The notes: generated by a model not told the origin, from the letters alone. Numbered from the stretch's first letter, positions 28,511 through 43,244 are shown. The stretch: 64,000 nucleotides of DNA from Aquila chrysaetos chrysaetos (GCF_900496995.4 NC_044011.1:8092041-8156040); one strand, 5' to 3'. Made by a program: numbers and translations.

Positions 28511-31500
28511 TCCCCACGTGGGCTGTGCAGCACTGTAGCCCCTGAACGCTCTCCCAACAGTCAGTGCCGGGCAGCAGCGGGGTTCGGACGGAGGTCCCTG
28601 AGCAGACTGTCTCAGAGGGAGCTCAGCTGCGTCTGCAGGAGTTGCTGTCACGTGTACGGGCTGTAGTGTGGTGACCCTCTCCTCTCCTCGAAGAGACCCA
28701 TCTGTAGGTAGTGATCTCCAGAAGCTTGAACTTCTTCAGATTCATGTAGTAACATGACAGTGGTTTTAAAAAAAAAAAAGCGAGAAAATAAGTTCCTTCT
28801 TATTTTTTTATTCTTCTGTCATCTGATCCACATACTTTGAAGACTTACTGATTTCACGAAACTTTGGAAAATCCCCTCTTACGGCATTTTTTTCCTTCCC
28901 CTAGAGCTCACATGTAAAAAAACCCCTGTACTGAAGCCTCTTTTGGGGGTAGATAAGGCTCACTTAGCTTTCAAAGGAGGGAGCAGAAAATCCTATCAAC
29001 TGATGAGACTTATTTCCTTCGTTCTTCTTTATAGTTACGGTTTTGACTTGTAGTAAAGTTCTTTGTTTCAGAAAGCGTTCACCTTGAACTGCCCCAATTG
29101 GGAGTGCAATGGGCAGGTCAAACTTGCCTCTGAATGTCAAGCGTTGGGTAGTGAGGGCCATCACAAACTGCTTTCTGTTCAGTTTTGTTTGCTGTCTTTG
29201 GGGTTTTGGTTTGGAGTTTTTCTTAAGTTGGAGAAAATGACTGGTTTTAATACTGCTGCCTTTCCAAATCCTCAACAAAAGATCAGAACACACTTAAAAA
29301 TGTTTCTGCACATTCAGTCACTACAAGTTAAATAAATGTATCGGAGTAGCCACTATTTAACTTTCTTCTTATTTAGCTGGAAGTCTAGGACTCAAAACTC
29401 TCAAAGTTCAGCGTTGTCCTTTTTTTTAATCTGCAGAATGGCCCTATGAGGTAGTGAGTCACCCTATATAAAAATTCTCACTTTTATTGAGCTGTTTGGA
29501 AAATGTGGCAGTGCCTTACCCAAAATACTTACTTACCTCAAGAAGAAAACCAACCAGCCTCCCCAAGCTAGTTATTCCGCTTAGCCGGACAATAAACAAA
29601 AGAAAAGAGTTGCCCATGAAAGGAGACTCGCAGCGTAGAAGAGCTTGCTGAGATGAAAAAAGGATGCACTGCCTCCTTGCAAGCCGCTGGTGTCTTGGGG
29701 AGGGGGACAGGGACCTGGGAGCTGGCACTCTGCCGGCTGCATCTGTTGTGTGCTGGGAAGTAGGGAAGTGATGAACACTGGGGTGCTCAGCCCCGTGACC
29801 CCACAGCCTTCACGATCCCCTCTGCGTAGGAGATGTGGAATCATTGTCGGTTTAATGGGGTACACTGCCTGAACTGCAATCCAAGTATTGCCAGCCAAGG
29901 GGAAGTAACATTAAAGGTTAAGAGTACAGAAAATAGTCAGGTCACTTGCAATTTAATTCATTATGGGAAGGGAGAATGAAGTCCTGAAGTTTCCAGACTG
30001 GAAGGGGGTTTTTGTTATGGACAAACTCAGATTTCTGAGGTATTTGATTTCTTTCATTTCCTGATGCAATATTTGCCACTGGTGTTTAATGATTATACTT
30101 TTATAACCACTAAACTGAATGAAACCTGTTTAGACTCTGTATACGGAAAGTATGGGAACCCAGAACCAATCATTTAGGATTCAGAGCTGATGCAAAGGTA
30201 TTATGGGTTTTGTTTTGTTCGTTTTTTTTTTTTTAATATCATACCTATAAAGAGATAGCTGTATGTACTGCACTGCCAGTTGTTACTCATTATGGAAGTT
30301 GCTGAAGCTCCCTGTCATCACCAAATCTGAGTATCTCTAGCGCTACAGGCTTAGTCCTGACATCATCCTCACAAGGTTGAGAAGTACCATTAGCCTGGTT
30401 GTAAAGAGTGTCAACAGAGGGATTAAATCATATTGGAAGTCTCTTGCAGAGCCATTAACTGGATCCACTTAGAGGCCTTAGGTGTCAAACCTATCTTCTC
30501 CTCAGTGCTCTGCCTTTTAAAAGCCACTTTCACCTGAATTGCTTCTGAAAACCTTAAACACTTGCCACTTCTAACAACATGATATCTCTACCTGATGAAG
30601 TTGGTGAAATCACCCAATGATGACGTAGGGGAAATGGAAGTACTAACCAAATAAATACATGTGGGAATAAAACTGGCAGATGTTCTTCCTCACCCAGGCT
30701 TCCAGCTGGCAATCAGAAGAAGGTCATAGGTATGTGCTGCTCCTGTCTGCACCATATCTGGGCTGCAGAGCTCCTACAAAGCATAGAAGTCTGTGGTATA
30801 AGACTGTCCTTGTTACTGTCCGTGCCTGTGTTGCTGGAGTATGGGAATATATTACTACGGGCTTTGTTTCACCATTGAGTTACGATGTGCTGATGGAGAC
30901 AAGATAACCCTTTGTGCCTTTACAAATTTAAAATATATTGCCTTTAGCTAAGCTTCTTCCGCTGTTCCACCTGTTAGCGTGTGTAATTGGTAACCCTGGG
31001 TAGTATCTTCCCCCAGTACTGTAATGGTACAGTATGCGTGAGCCCAACAACAGTTCAGGGGACCTAAAGAACCTTTCACGTGTCTCACTGGGAATATCAT
31101 CTTTGAATGTGCTTGTCTGCTACAGGCTGAACTGGAACGTACATCCTTTAATTCATTTCACTGCAACAAAAATGTTCAGAGGAACTGAAAATATAGAACA
31201 CAGTCTCCCCACAGCTCTTTATTAAACACAAGGGTCTCAAGTGATTTGTTTTAATTTGTTTAATAGTTTTGAGATAATTCTGGTCTCTTCTACTGATTGC
31301 ACATGCAAATACCTTAGGGATTCTTTATGGAAGTTGCTTTTGAATGGTGTTGGTTTAATAATGTGGGGGTTCAACTACCTCCTAGTTTGAGCCTGTTGCT
31401 TCTAACTTTCTCATTCTTTTGAGAGCAGTGATTGCAAAGACTTAAGAAAAGACAGTGCCAGCTTAGTTGGGGCCTAGCATTTAGTTGTTGAGTTTAATTT

Positions 31501-34500
31501 AGAATGTTGGTTTATAAAACTATTGTGAGGCAAACTATTTTCAAGTCTTCATTTTTTCAGCGAATGGGGGAAGGGCCAGAAATTAGGCTTAAAAATTTAC
31601 AAATGTTCCCTTTAATCTTGCTAAGCTAAACACAGGAGCCCTGTGCTGATGCCTCGTAGCCAGAGAGTAAAATGAGCCATCAACAGAAAGTCAAATTGTC
31701 TAGAGCATCTCTGGAAGAAAGATTGCAGAAACTTTGCCATGTGAAATATCCCAGAGGCCAGGCTGGACTGGGTGGTAGAACTGAAGAAAAGTCACTAAAT
31801 CCACAAGGAATGCTTTTTGCCTGTGTGCTTCCAGCAGATATCTTCTTGGTGCACACCCTATTGTTCTCCAGGTTTTGTATAAGAACTTGCTGCCATTCAG
31901 CTAGGGGTGTCAGCTTCAGTTATTTGCAGCTTGGTGTAAAATAACAGTGTTTTTTGCGGTTTGGGGTTTAGTTTGGTTTTTTTTTGGTAGAGTTTCATTC
32001 AATTCATATCCCAAAATCCCTGCCTTATGCTCTGGATAACTTCCTTTGGATCACCAAGTTTAACATGATTTTAGAACTTGACTGATTAGTTTTAGACTGC
32101 AGCTCAAGCACTATTACCATGACTTTAAAACAATAAAACATTATAAGAGGAATTTTTCTGTCTGTGTTTATGGTCAAAAGGAAAAAAGAAGAATGTATAA
32201 GCATATAGCAACCACTGTCAGCTGCATTAAATGAAGAAACTGAACAATTAATGATTTTTTAGAGCAGTTTTTTCATTCTGAGTTGCTGTACTCAGTGCAA
32301 AAGTTTCAAGTGGACACATGTGAAAAGCTGAAATAGCCCTTGTCTTGTTCAGATATTTCACATACCTCCATTTTTGATACGAGACAACCACAGCACAATG
32401 TGATTGGATGCGACTTCCATTTTACTCTTTTAATTACTTGGGGTTATAAAGCATACTCTCCTTGTTGCAAACAAGTAGCTGCTAGCCTTCTTTAATGCTG
32501 TTCTGCTCTGAAGAGAGAACAGGAGGCAGAACCTGCCAGAATCGTCAGATCAGGGATTGACTGGTGGAGGGAGGTGAAAAGATGGGTGAGCACAGGGAAA
32601 ATAGGAGCAGAGACAAGTATCTCTGACGATGAGAGCAAGACCACGTGAATTTTTTTCACATTAAAAGGAGCTAGAAACAAACGAGGGATTCGAGGAAGAA
32701 ATTTTGCTGCTGCAGAATGATGCTAGCAACAGCCCTCGGCATGACCTTGATACAAGTGAGCACATCTTTGAAATCCCCTGATGGTTTGTGCTCATCATTA
32801 CCACTGGCCAAACCACAACTGCTTCCCCGGCACAAACCCAGACACTTGCCGTGTGACTTGAGATAAATCGCTGAACCTTTCCCAGCTCCAGTTCTGTGTG
32901 TGTAATAGCTGCCTTTGGCAAGGCTGGGAGAGCCTTGCCTGGAGAGTACAGTGCAAGGGACAGTGAAGTGCTTGTATTTGAGGTAAACGGTCAACAGATG
33001 ATGAGGAGAGAGCCCTGTCAGTGCTCTGCTCTTCACCAGCTCCAGGGCAGGGTACAAACCCTCCAGATTTAGATCTCTGCCTCCTTGCTCCCATTCTTTA
33101 AATAGAAAGCTTTCCCAACGGTGATAATCGATGGGCTTTTTAACATGCCGGCTACAGAATCAGGCTCATTTCTTAAAATTGCTGTTAATGAATGAAGTGG
33201 ATTATTCAGCAATCCAGTCCACGTGGAACCTGATTAAAAAGCAAATATCCCCTGAATATCTGTTAGGTCAGATCTGTTGGTTCCTCACCTGAATCAAGAC
33301 CAACAGCTAATGCATAAAAATGAATTTGACCTGATTTATGCTTCATAATTCTGTAGTGACTCACTAATTAAATTTCACAATTCCAAGTGCACCCCCTGGC
33401 TACTCATAAATATCTCAGAGGGTTTAAAAAAAATGTAGGTGTTAGTCTTTCAGGAAGGTAATGTCAGCCTATCTTCTAGAATCTTTATTTGCTAAATGCT
33501 GGAACTATGGCGTCTGTTTCCAAATACTTGGAAAATACTTCTACAAATAGTGAATGAGTCATGTTTTTCATCTTTCATCTCTAGGTAACTCATGCTGACA
33601 TAGTGCTTCATCTCCCTGTATCCCTAACGTACGCTTGCTTACCCCTCATTCACAAGCATTTTTTCTGCTCCTTGTGCTCATTAGTTCACCTGAAAATGTT
33701 GTCAGCATTGTTAATATCTACTACCTCACATACAGAATAAACTGGTTCATTCTTCCACACTTTCAAATTAATGCTTGCTTTGTTATCTCTCAAGAAGCCT
33801 AGTTTGCTCTCTCATTTTTCAGGTTTTTGTTATGTTTATTTCTCATGCTACTGTCATCTCAGTGGGCTTAATCTACCTTGTTTTAACTTCTTTGTTAGGA
33901 ATTCCTTCTGCTGCTGCTTTGAGAAGGTTGGATAGGGCTAGAGGAAGAGATCGGGAGTTTATAACACTATTTTACCTCTGAGTGTGATCTTTGAAAATGC
34001 CCGCCCTGTAAGTTTCCCACACAGTGTACTGGAGTCTGAAGGTGGCAGATTTACTTGGAATTGAGACAGTGCTGTATTTTTTTACCTCACCTTTCCATCC
34101 TGTTGCATTCCCCATTTCCTTTCTGGAAGACATCTTGGTGTTAAAGTCTCAAGCTCCAGGGCTTCAGCTGACTGCCCACAGGGGTTAGGAAGGCTATTTC
34201 CCTCTGATGCATGGTTAGCAAGATGCATTTTGGGGGTGGTTTTCACCTTCTTTTGACTCTTCAAAGACAGGCCACCGTTGTAGATGAGAGACCAGATAGG
34301 GAAGATAGTGGAGGGAGTTCTCATTTTAAGATACCTGTTGAGTGTCTCATAGTCCTATACGTCATGTGAAAGTGCTGATCAGATTTGAATCAGCTAGGGG
34401 AAAAAAAATTATGCTGCTGGTCACTCAGCTGAGACCAGAGAAGCATCTTGATTTTCTCTCAGGACAGGTATGTGGATCACCTACAAGGAATGTGTGGTCA

Positions 34501-34649
34501 TACCCCACCTGTGGTTGCAAGGATTTGAGCTCGCTCTTCTCTTCCTGCTTGTAGTCTTGTAGCATGCAGGTAGCTTGGTTGACCAAAGAATGAATTGCTT
34601 TATTATAACCCAAATCGTTATTCTCAATAGAAAGGGCAGTAGCGAAATT
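28511..34649. other. No gene recognised
   Basis: Unique sequence with one candidate conserved block at 33.1-33.4 kb. No exon-like run or repeat is recognised in the rest. Confidence 0.6.
33120..33420. promoter_or_regulatory. Candidate conserved non-coding element
   Basis: A non-repetitive block dense in TAATTA/GATTA-type cores (GATAATCGATGG, TTAATGAATGAAGTGGATTA, CACTAATTAAATTT) and a GTCCACGTGGAA E-box. It has no open frame. This texture is typical of vertebrate developmental enhancers, but conservation cannot be judged from one sequence. Confidence 0.25.
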
Positions 34650-34723
34650 TAACAGTCAGTGATAAGCAGGAGGTCACGGTAGATCAACTTGTGGTCTCTT
34701 CTAACTTTAAACACTATGAAATC
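34650..34723 (+). mobile_element. CR1 LINE 3' end fragment
   Basis: The text AAGCAGGAGGTCACGGTAGA followed by TCTCTTCTAACTTTAAACACTATGAAATC aligns by eye with the 3' terminus of avian CR1 (GGAGGTTGGACTAGATGA...TCCCTTCCAACCT...ATTCTATGA). It is old and short, as usual for 5'-truncated CR1 copies. Confidence 0.6.
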
Positions 34724-37700
34724 TCCCTCCAAAACTGATGCCATTATTACTCCATAGGTTAGCTGGCAAGGAGAGGATTTCAAGGCAAGCATCCAGCACC
34801 CACCCACAGATTGTGTTGGCTCTGAGCCTGGCAGTTTGAGTCCCTTCCAAAATGTATCCAGGATCTTCTAGTTAGGAATGCAGCATATTGCTGGTTGTGA
34901 CACAGATACAGCTGAGTTTACTCTGCGTCTTATCTGTAACCTTTTAACGTTTTCACATGGCTTACTCATTTGCAGAAGCTTTTGTAAACCTGAAAACAGA
35001 AAACAGCATGGGCTTTATGCAGCTACTGCTGTTTCCCCTGATTTAAGATGTTCCTGGTCTTGCCTCTGGGTATCCTTCATGTTACTTTCAAACCTCCAAG
35101 GGTCTGCTGTTGTTGCTTTCTGGCCCGCACCCTTCATTTTTCTGGGCAAACCTCCCTCTAGCCTGTTGATGTCGTTCCTAATTGCCCAAAGGAATCATTG
35201 CTGAGCAATGTGAGGCATTTCCTTCCCTCTTATTAAAAAGCACCAAAATAAAACTTAGTCTTTTACAGCAGTGGCTAAACCCACCACATCTTTAAATTGT
35301 GTTATGGCTACAGCATTTTGGACTGTTACGGTGAAGCAATGAGGTGGTTTAAATCAGATTTTCATTAATCTCTCCTGCTCCCTGACATTAATGCACATTG
35401 TTTATACATGCATGGGGGTTCAGTGAAGTCTTTCTCTACCCCGGTATTCCCCTGGCAAAAAATTACTTGTGCCAAGGTCTTGTAAGTACGACACTAGGCA
35501 CTGGGAGGGGACCACTGTGCTACTGTTTGCATCCCAGGGACAGAGGTTGCTCCTAAACTGCAGTGAAGAAAGGTCAGTTGAAAATGTTGCTTCTAAGGTA
35601 CTTGCTCTGTGTCCCTTATACTGACCACTTGCTATTTTTTTTCCAGAATTGCCTTGGACTAACCCAGAACAGAGGTCTGTCGTGGTAGTTTGTCATACTG
35701 CTCGAACGCAGAACAGTAGACTGTCCCTGCTTCAAAGCCCTGACAAGCAAACTGGTAAATACATAGTCTAAATGAAGTCTAAAAATACCATATAAAGCTA
35801 GGTTCAGGCAACTGCTACTTCATAGCGATACAACTCAATGCTCTTCTTAGTGAAAGAGAAAAAAAATCAATTAGTAAAATTCTGGTGAATTTTTAAGGAA
35901 ATGTATGGTGGCTGCTGAACACAGTCTGCTTTTGTCACTCGCTCAAACTCCAAGACTGTCCCTGGGGTTCTGCTGGCACAGCAGAGATAAAAACTCAGGG
36001 ATGAATTGTTGGGCTAAAGATTTCTGTAGTATTGTTAAAAAGGTGCATGGGGCTTTACGAGTCCTTGAAAATTAGCTTTCGTGCTAATCGTGAAAATTAG
36101 CACTTTCCTGCAGTCAGATGCTTTGATAAATGACACCCTCTCATAAAACTTCTCCATGAAAAAAAGTCTGGTTCTTGACAACCAGTTAATAACTGAAGGT
36201 CAATAAACTGGAAGGAGGAGTCTTGCGATTCCTCTCAGGGTAATAGTTAGTGATAATCAATCTCCCAAAAGTTAAAGTTACTTTTCAGATGGGAGGTTGG
36301 GATTGCTCTGCGTAATAGAAATTCTGGCCTGTGAAAATGCCACCAAGACGCTGAAGTCATCCCAGCTGTGGAAGCTCCAGCTGCTTCTCACCAATAGCTT
36401 TGAGACTGGCAGGCCTGGACTGAGATTTAGGCACAGAAGCAGTGTCATGGCCCTGTTTTCTTCTGCTCTGGCTGGAAGGACACTCACAAATGAATGAAGA
36501 GAGTTAAGTCTGCAAGCCAACTCAGCCCTGTGTTTCTTCCACTGAAACTACTGAGAAGGCTTGTTAATGATTTTTCATTCTAGAGATGCGTTTTCGAAGT
36601 ATGATTGCCCTCCCTTTTGTAGAAATGAATTGCAACCATTAATGCCCACAGGCAACCAGAAAGCCATCAGAGCACAAAGAAAGGTTTGAGCTGTACTTGA
36701 CAGAAACAGCTCCCTGTGAATGAAATGAGACCCCTTTTCTTAAGGGGTGAGGAGTGCTGCACTGAGTCTTAGCATTAATAACTCAATTATTAGTCTGGTC
36801 AGCCTCAAGGTGAATTGTAACTATTACCAGCCTCCTGAGATAACCATTCCACTCCAGTTTTGTACCATTGCACTGATTTTGATGCTCTACCCTGCGAAGG
36901 AAGTTGTGCTGGTATCTTTTTGCTCTTCCTTTGTTGTTGCTGAGAATGCTAATTCAGTAACGCATTGCCAACATGGAAACACGTGCACTTTTTGTGTTTG
37001 ATGCTAGACTACTATGTCGATGCAACCCGTTATGCATTAATTGTATGTTTTCAAATCACCATTGGGGTCTGCTCAAGGAATAGGCGGGAGAGTCAGTTGT
37101 GCCTCTGCCACAGGACTCTTGGTTCCTTCCCCCTTCACAGCCATCAGGAGCCATCCTCACCTCTTGTTCTTGTCCCTGGCCTCTGTGCCTTCCCTGCCCA
37201 CTTGCCCAGAGCGCTCTTCCCAGCAGTGTAATTACCCCACTGGGAACATCCTCAGAGGGTTTGGGTGACAGACTCACTGGAGCAGAGGGTTGCACAGTGG
37301 TCCCCACACAGGCCCTCTCGAGTACTACCATTATACACATAATTGAGTGACCTATGCGTCTTTACTCTCTTCTGTACGGTAGGAGGGCAAAAATAGTCTT
37401 CACAGCCCATTTTTGGGTATATACACATTAGCTCCAGTACAAACTGGAGAAGGCGGGGCAGACAGATATGGTTACCTGCCTGCAAACTTGAGCAGTGCAG
37501 TGCTCGTTGCTCCTGGGTTAGCAGTGAAATTCAGTGGCTGGTGTTTGTGGGAGAGGAATGCCAGATCTGGCACGGTGATGGGGAGAGCATGTAAAGTGCA
37601 ATCATCCTGGATTTTAAAAAAGCTCACCCACCGCAGGTCTGGAGATGCTGGGGAGCCTGGGTTACACTGTGAGCTGCTCCTGTGTGCTGGAAGACAATGA

Positions 37701-37999
37701 GAAGTTCCTGAGTTGATTCTGTCATCTTTGGTTGGGAGGGCGAAACTCCAGTTGTTGTCGAAGAAGGGGTTATCAGACTTTACTTCAGGAAACACAAGCA
37801 AAATCTCTAGTTACCGTAATTTCTCAATTCATCCTTTCTGGCTGGTGTTTACTAAGACAGCTCAGATGCAGCATCTCCAGCAGTGTCTGGAATTAGCAGG
37901 ACGTTTTGGTTCCATTCAGCAAAATCCTCTCTTTCATCAACATGCACGGCACTTTCCAATCGAGATAAAGATGCCCTGAAAAGCTTCCAGCCCAAGTTA

Positions 38000-38480
38000 A
38001 AAGGAGAACAAACAGGAGGGAAGGGCAACAGGGAGGGGGGGTGAGAGGGAAGAGGGGACAAAGTGAATGAAGGCGAGACCAGCATGATTATTGGAAAAAC
38101 TAATTCAGATGACTGATGCCAGTGAGTTTTCCAGATTAATATAAGTTTAAAGGCATTTTTTTTTGAATGGGGCAGAGGCGACTGTTTAAGTCTCATTGAA
38201 GTTAATTTTGTGAAAGGGTATAAGGTGGAAGGAAGAGAGCGCGAATGCGTGCCAGATGGGGTTTAAGTAGAGAAATCCAGGCACAGAGAGAGCATGAAAA
38301 GAGCTTGAAGCAGGCATGTGAGGGGAGCACAAAGGGGCTGGAGGGGGGGAGTGAATGGGGACGGGGGAGGGCCAGGCTGAGCAGATGGAGACAGCGAGAG
38401 GAGGAGGATGGGCAGGCGGGAAGGGGATTTGCTTGTAAAGAGACCCTGGAAAGTGAAAGTAAGGAGTTTGGCATTGGCTA
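38000..38480 (+). repeat. GA-rich low-complexity tract
   Basis: Purine-rich sequence on the + strand, especially 38010-38070 and 38280-38420, made of irregular GGGA/GGAG/GAGA blocks. The minus-strand frames of up to 158 residues here read as Pro/Ser/Leu-rich and are products of this composition. Confidence 0.6.
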
Positions 38481-39590
38481 AGAGGTGGGGGAAGGCAGAG
38501 CACAGGGAGCCCCTGGGTGCTGAAGGCAGGTGATGGTGCGGAGCTTGGCACCCTGGGCACGTTTGGGTGCGTCTGGAGGGAACTGAATCCTCTTGCTGGG
38601 GCTGGAGCCCACTCGGCACCCCCAGAGACCAAGGCCTCGCTCCAGAGTTGCAGCGAGTGCACGGACTGAAAGGATGAAGATGTTTAGAGGTACAGGGAGC
38701 GGGATTTATCTAAGCCCTTTCTCAGGAGTCTTTCATTGTGCTGTTCAGCATTGCAGCCATGATTCAAGCACAGTCATAAAGACGTTAAAATGAAACAAGG
38801 CACCGGCTCCTAGAAACTCAAACGTGCAAAATCTGTCAAGGGGACGACTCCAAAAGAGGAGAAGGAAAAGCTCCGTGGACAAAGACATGAAAGACAAGAA
38901 GACAAAAATGAGCTCAGTAATGCTTACACCTATAGAAATGGAAAGCAGACATGCCTAGAAGGTTTCCAACACAAAAAGTAAGGTGTAAGGAACTTCCACT
39001 ACTGGTTGCTGAGGAATAACCCCTGCGTCCCGGTAGAGGTGACGTCTGCCTGGCTGCATTAAGAGTCAGGGGTGGGCAGCGCAAATTGGGGTCATCAATT
39101 TTGCCTCATAATTGCAACCTGTTATTAAATGGAGGGAGAGGGAAAAGGGCCGAACTGTTAACAGTTTGGATGACTAGCTAAAATGTAATGGTCCTCCTGT
39201 CAGCAGAGAGCAGGAGGAGAGAGCAGGGTACCGACAGCGTACCCTCGGAGGGACTGACTGGGGAAGACAGGCAGTAGAGAGGAATTCCTCTCCTGTAGGG
39301 TGGAAGAAGATGGGCTGTCAGAGGGAGAGCTAATTCTGGAGCAGAGTGCTATCCCCAGCCCAGGGGTACCCTCTGTGCCCCCCGAGGATGCTTTCTTAGC
39401 CCATCCACCCCCAAGAAAGGCTGCTCTACTGGGAGAGAAAGTCAACTTTTTTTTTTTTCCATTTTAAACCCATCCTAATTTGTGAAACCAAAATCAGAAA
39501 AAAATGATATCTATATTTAGATGTATCAAGTTGCCACAATAATGTCTCTCAGGGTGACCATGAAGTGCAGGTTCTTGTACATGAAGGTCA

Positions 39591-39623
39591 TTAAAAAACT
39601 AACATTTAAAAAACTAACATTTT
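39591..39623 (+). repeat. Tandem 15-bp duplication
   Basis: TTAAAAAACTAACAT is repeated twice head to tail with a T at the joint. This is a simple slippage product. Confidence 0.7.
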
Positions 39624-40458
39624 GAGAGATTTTGGGGATCTTTGTGTGTCCATATCCATGTGTCCCTTCCAGTCTCTTGTTTACATTTTAGTATTCCAGA
39701 CAGCTTTAAAATAACTTTTTTTTTTTGGTAAACAGATTAATTTTGGGGAAAATATCAAGGGGGGAGGGAAATAGCTAAACTTTCTAAAAGGTGGAGTATT
39801 TTTCCCAGCTGAGCTCAGCTGGCCTTGGTGGCCAAAACTGTCTGGTGGTAACATGCAGCTCCTTGCGCCTTGGCCACGTATATGTTGTTTGCAATCACCA
39901 CATCAAGCAAATTGTTGCTTGGGGAATTACCTTTTGGATGAGTGTTGGGGTGATTCAGAGTGCGTTCAGTTTTGTGATTCACGAAGCTGCAAAGGAAAAC
40001 TGATGACTGGGGGCGGGGGAAGGAGCGAGACAGCAAGGCAGAAAATCGATGTCCAGAAGGCATTTGTGAACAGGCACGTTTCAGAGTTTCTGACAATATG
40101 GGACAGAGACATTTGGCAACCACTACATTTATGCTGCATGCTTTAATCTCTACTTTCTGACAATATTTTAATGTTTTGCAAAAACACTATTGCGAACATA
40201 TGAACACTAATATTTTTAGATCACTTCCTACTCTTAGGTACTGTTATATCACACAGAACAAGTTAAACCAACTGTTCCAGCCAGGTACTGTTTGGGAATG
40301 CAGTCTGTTCGTCGGGCTATATTCTGAAGTCCTTATTCATCTTCTGTTTTGCCCAATTTCTTTTTCCTGCGAAGTGCTCCATTGCTCTGGTTAAACCATG
40401 CGTCCCCTTTCCCCCCAGCATTTTTTAAATTATTTTTTTTCCCCAAAGTTAGACTTGC

Positions 40459-40690
40459 TAGAAACATAGGAGAGGCCATTGCAGATAAGCCTGTCTAGTG
40501 GTCTTGCCCTGCTTTGAGAGGGTCCATTCTTAGAAACTTTGGAAGAATCTGCAAGAAATCTCAGTGAAGGCATCTGTGGAATGAACTGCTAGTGGGAAAG
40601 GATTTTTCCTAGCCTCATTCATTGAATTGCCAGCCTAAATTCTGAAACTTAGGTGAACTTCTTTTCTAATTTCAAGTTTAACCTTGTTAG
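40459..40690 (+). mobile_element. Possible old CR1-like remnant
   Basis: AGAAACATAGGAGAGGCCAT, then GCCTGTCTAGTGGTCTTGCC, then TGTGGAATGAACTGCTAGTG and GGGAAAGGATTTTTCCTAGC, appear in the order of an ancient amniote LINE end that I recall only approximately. Divergence is high and the borders are guesses. Confidence 0.3.
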
Positions 40691-43204
40691 CTGTCTGTAA
40701 ACACCTCACTTCTACAATAGCAGTGATTCCAACAGCATGGTTACGCATTGTATATTCTAAATATTTTTAACCAGTTATATAGTTTTAGCATTTCTGGAAA
40801 AGAAGCAAACCTTTTTAGTTATTAACTACACTACACTAGCCTGACTCCTCAAGTTTCTGAAAACAACCAAGTACCATCACCATGCACAAGTGCTTAGGTA
40901 TACCTCAGTATTTAGTGTTAATTATTTAGTTAGTTCTGTGTGCATAGCCATTTGTACAAGCACAGTGTTCACAGAGTCCTTAAACACACAAGAACAAAAT
41001 GTTCCAAGGATTAAACATGGGCTGAAATGACCTGTCAGCTGAGGATGGTCAATGTTTGTGCTTGGAATGTGCAAACCTCTAACAAAACCATGATTGTAAT
41101 GGGAGTCAAAAAGCCCATTTCATTGGATTCTTATGCGAAGTACAATACAAAAAATTATGCCAAAAGTAAAGATATTCAGAAAAGTTATTTTTCGAGTAAA
41201 CAAAGTATTTCTCAAACAGCAGGACATAATGGTTTTGAAGATATCTGCAAAGTCAGAATTATCCCCATCGTAACTTACGGTGAGTTACCCAATCGGGCAG
41301 TGACACCAGGGAGTAATGAACCTTAAACAATTTCTTTGGTGTATTAAGTACAAACGGGCTTTCATATAGCATCTATTCTTTTTGTCGCACCTGATTTTCT
41401 TTTAAAAATACACTTACTGTAAAGAATTATAAAGAAATCCCTTTCGTTCAGCAGTTAAAGCAGGGCTTGAAAAATTTACCTTACATGTAAATAGCCAGTA
41501 AAGACTGAGTCTACAAATGTGTGCAGTTTGTTTTGTTCTCATGTGTGAAGAGCCCAGTTGTAGTCCTGCTTTTGCTGGCTTTCTGAGGATTTTGTTTTGT
41601 TTTGTTTTCAAACATGCTTGGAAGGCACGTGTTGATGAATCAGCAAAATATGACAGTCTCGTTAGCTTTTTAAGTAATTTTCCGTCTGGTAGATTCATCT
41701 AATTGGAGTGGTGGGCTTGAAGTTGTTCGCTGCTGCTCATTTCACACAATTTGAAGTGTTACCTCCATGGGGATTCCTAAACTTGCCTCCACTTCCAGTG
41801 CTCATCGAAAAACGGATCTACTGCTTGTCCCATGTAACTGCAGCAAGTACTCACCCGCAGCATAAGGCTTAGATAACTTCTAGCATTTTTTGCCCTAGAA
41901 AGAGAGAGAACCTCATTGCAGCAAGATCCCTGTGAGCCGCAGTTGGAGAGGCTTTGAAATGGAAAAAAAAAGAAGTATTAGAAAGAGTGAGTAAGGCAGG
42001 CAGGCAGGCAAGGGAAGGCTGGAAGGAAAGGCCAAAACCATGCGGTCTGGCTCTTCTCTTTGATTGTGGTAGAAATAATTCAATCCATTGAAGTCTATGG
42101 CTTTATGCTGGCACAAAGCAAAGAATCAGGCACAAGGTTTCAGGCATAGTGAGGACACAATCTTTCTCGTGGGTAAATGAATGAATTATCATTGTTCAGC
42201 TTGAACTTCTCATCAAGATGACTGGTTTTTGGGCTGGGGAGTAAGAACAGGAAGGGTCCATTAGACAAGCATATTTCTCATTGCCTGAATCTAATGCAAG
42301 GGTGTGGTAGGATTTACAGTAACTGCTAGCTAAACAGCTAAAAAAAATGCTCTGCTTTTTCAATAAAGATGATGCATCCTTTCCTGGGGCTCCCCCAGAG
42401 CTCCAAGATGGTGACTCCATTTGACTCCACTTACTTTTCCATGACCTTTCTCTACATTTCCCTTCCTTCCAAATTTTAACCTGCAGTTTGATAACACAGC
42501 TGTTTTTCCTTTCTGTTTTGTATACTTTTATACATCAGATTTCTAGACCTTTTCCATTCCTTCCTACATTTATTCTTGCATTTCCTTAAAGTGCTATAGA
42601 GAATTCGGGAAGTAGTATACACCGAGATCTCTTTTCTATAGGAAATATCTTTGCTGAAACACAGCTATGCTGATGTTCATGGAAGAGTGGTAGGGTGAAG
42701 TAACTTTGTTATTGTAACTCAAAACAAGAGCTGTTTCAAAATGTCTTTTGAAAAACCTAATCTGACACACAGTGTACACAGAAGTAGCCACTGTAATAAA
42801 TCCTGCTGTGGTCAGGTCATTTGTGTCCCAAGAAGGAGTACAGGTGAGTGCAACTGCAGCAGCTGCTGCTGTGTCCGTTATGTTCACTGCTGCCTGAAAC
42901 CCAACTGATGGACAAATCTAAGAAAAACTTCAGAAGCACCTCAAACTGCACCAGGCTTCAACATGGGTCACGTGGATCAACTATTTTCACTTAGCAACGT
43001 AATGCAGCAATCTCATGAAAGCTTATTAGTGCATATTGACAATGCACTAATCTCTAGGTGAGAATCTTCCTTCTACGCCCAGGCCAGGCCAGGTATCTGA
43101 TTACAGAGAACAAGTTCTCACTTACAAGAAGGTATGTATAACTGGGGAGGTGGGGGCTTTTTTACATCTCACTGTGAACAAACAAATAAACCAAGAGGTG
43201 GTTG

Positions 43205-43244
43205 TTTTGTTTTGTTTTGTTTTGTTTTGTTTTGTTTTGTTTTG
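43205..43244 (+). repeat. (TTTTG)8 microsatellite
   Basis: Eight perfect TTTTG units in an AT-rich setting, followed by a T run. Length is likely to be polymorphic. Confidence 0.95.
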
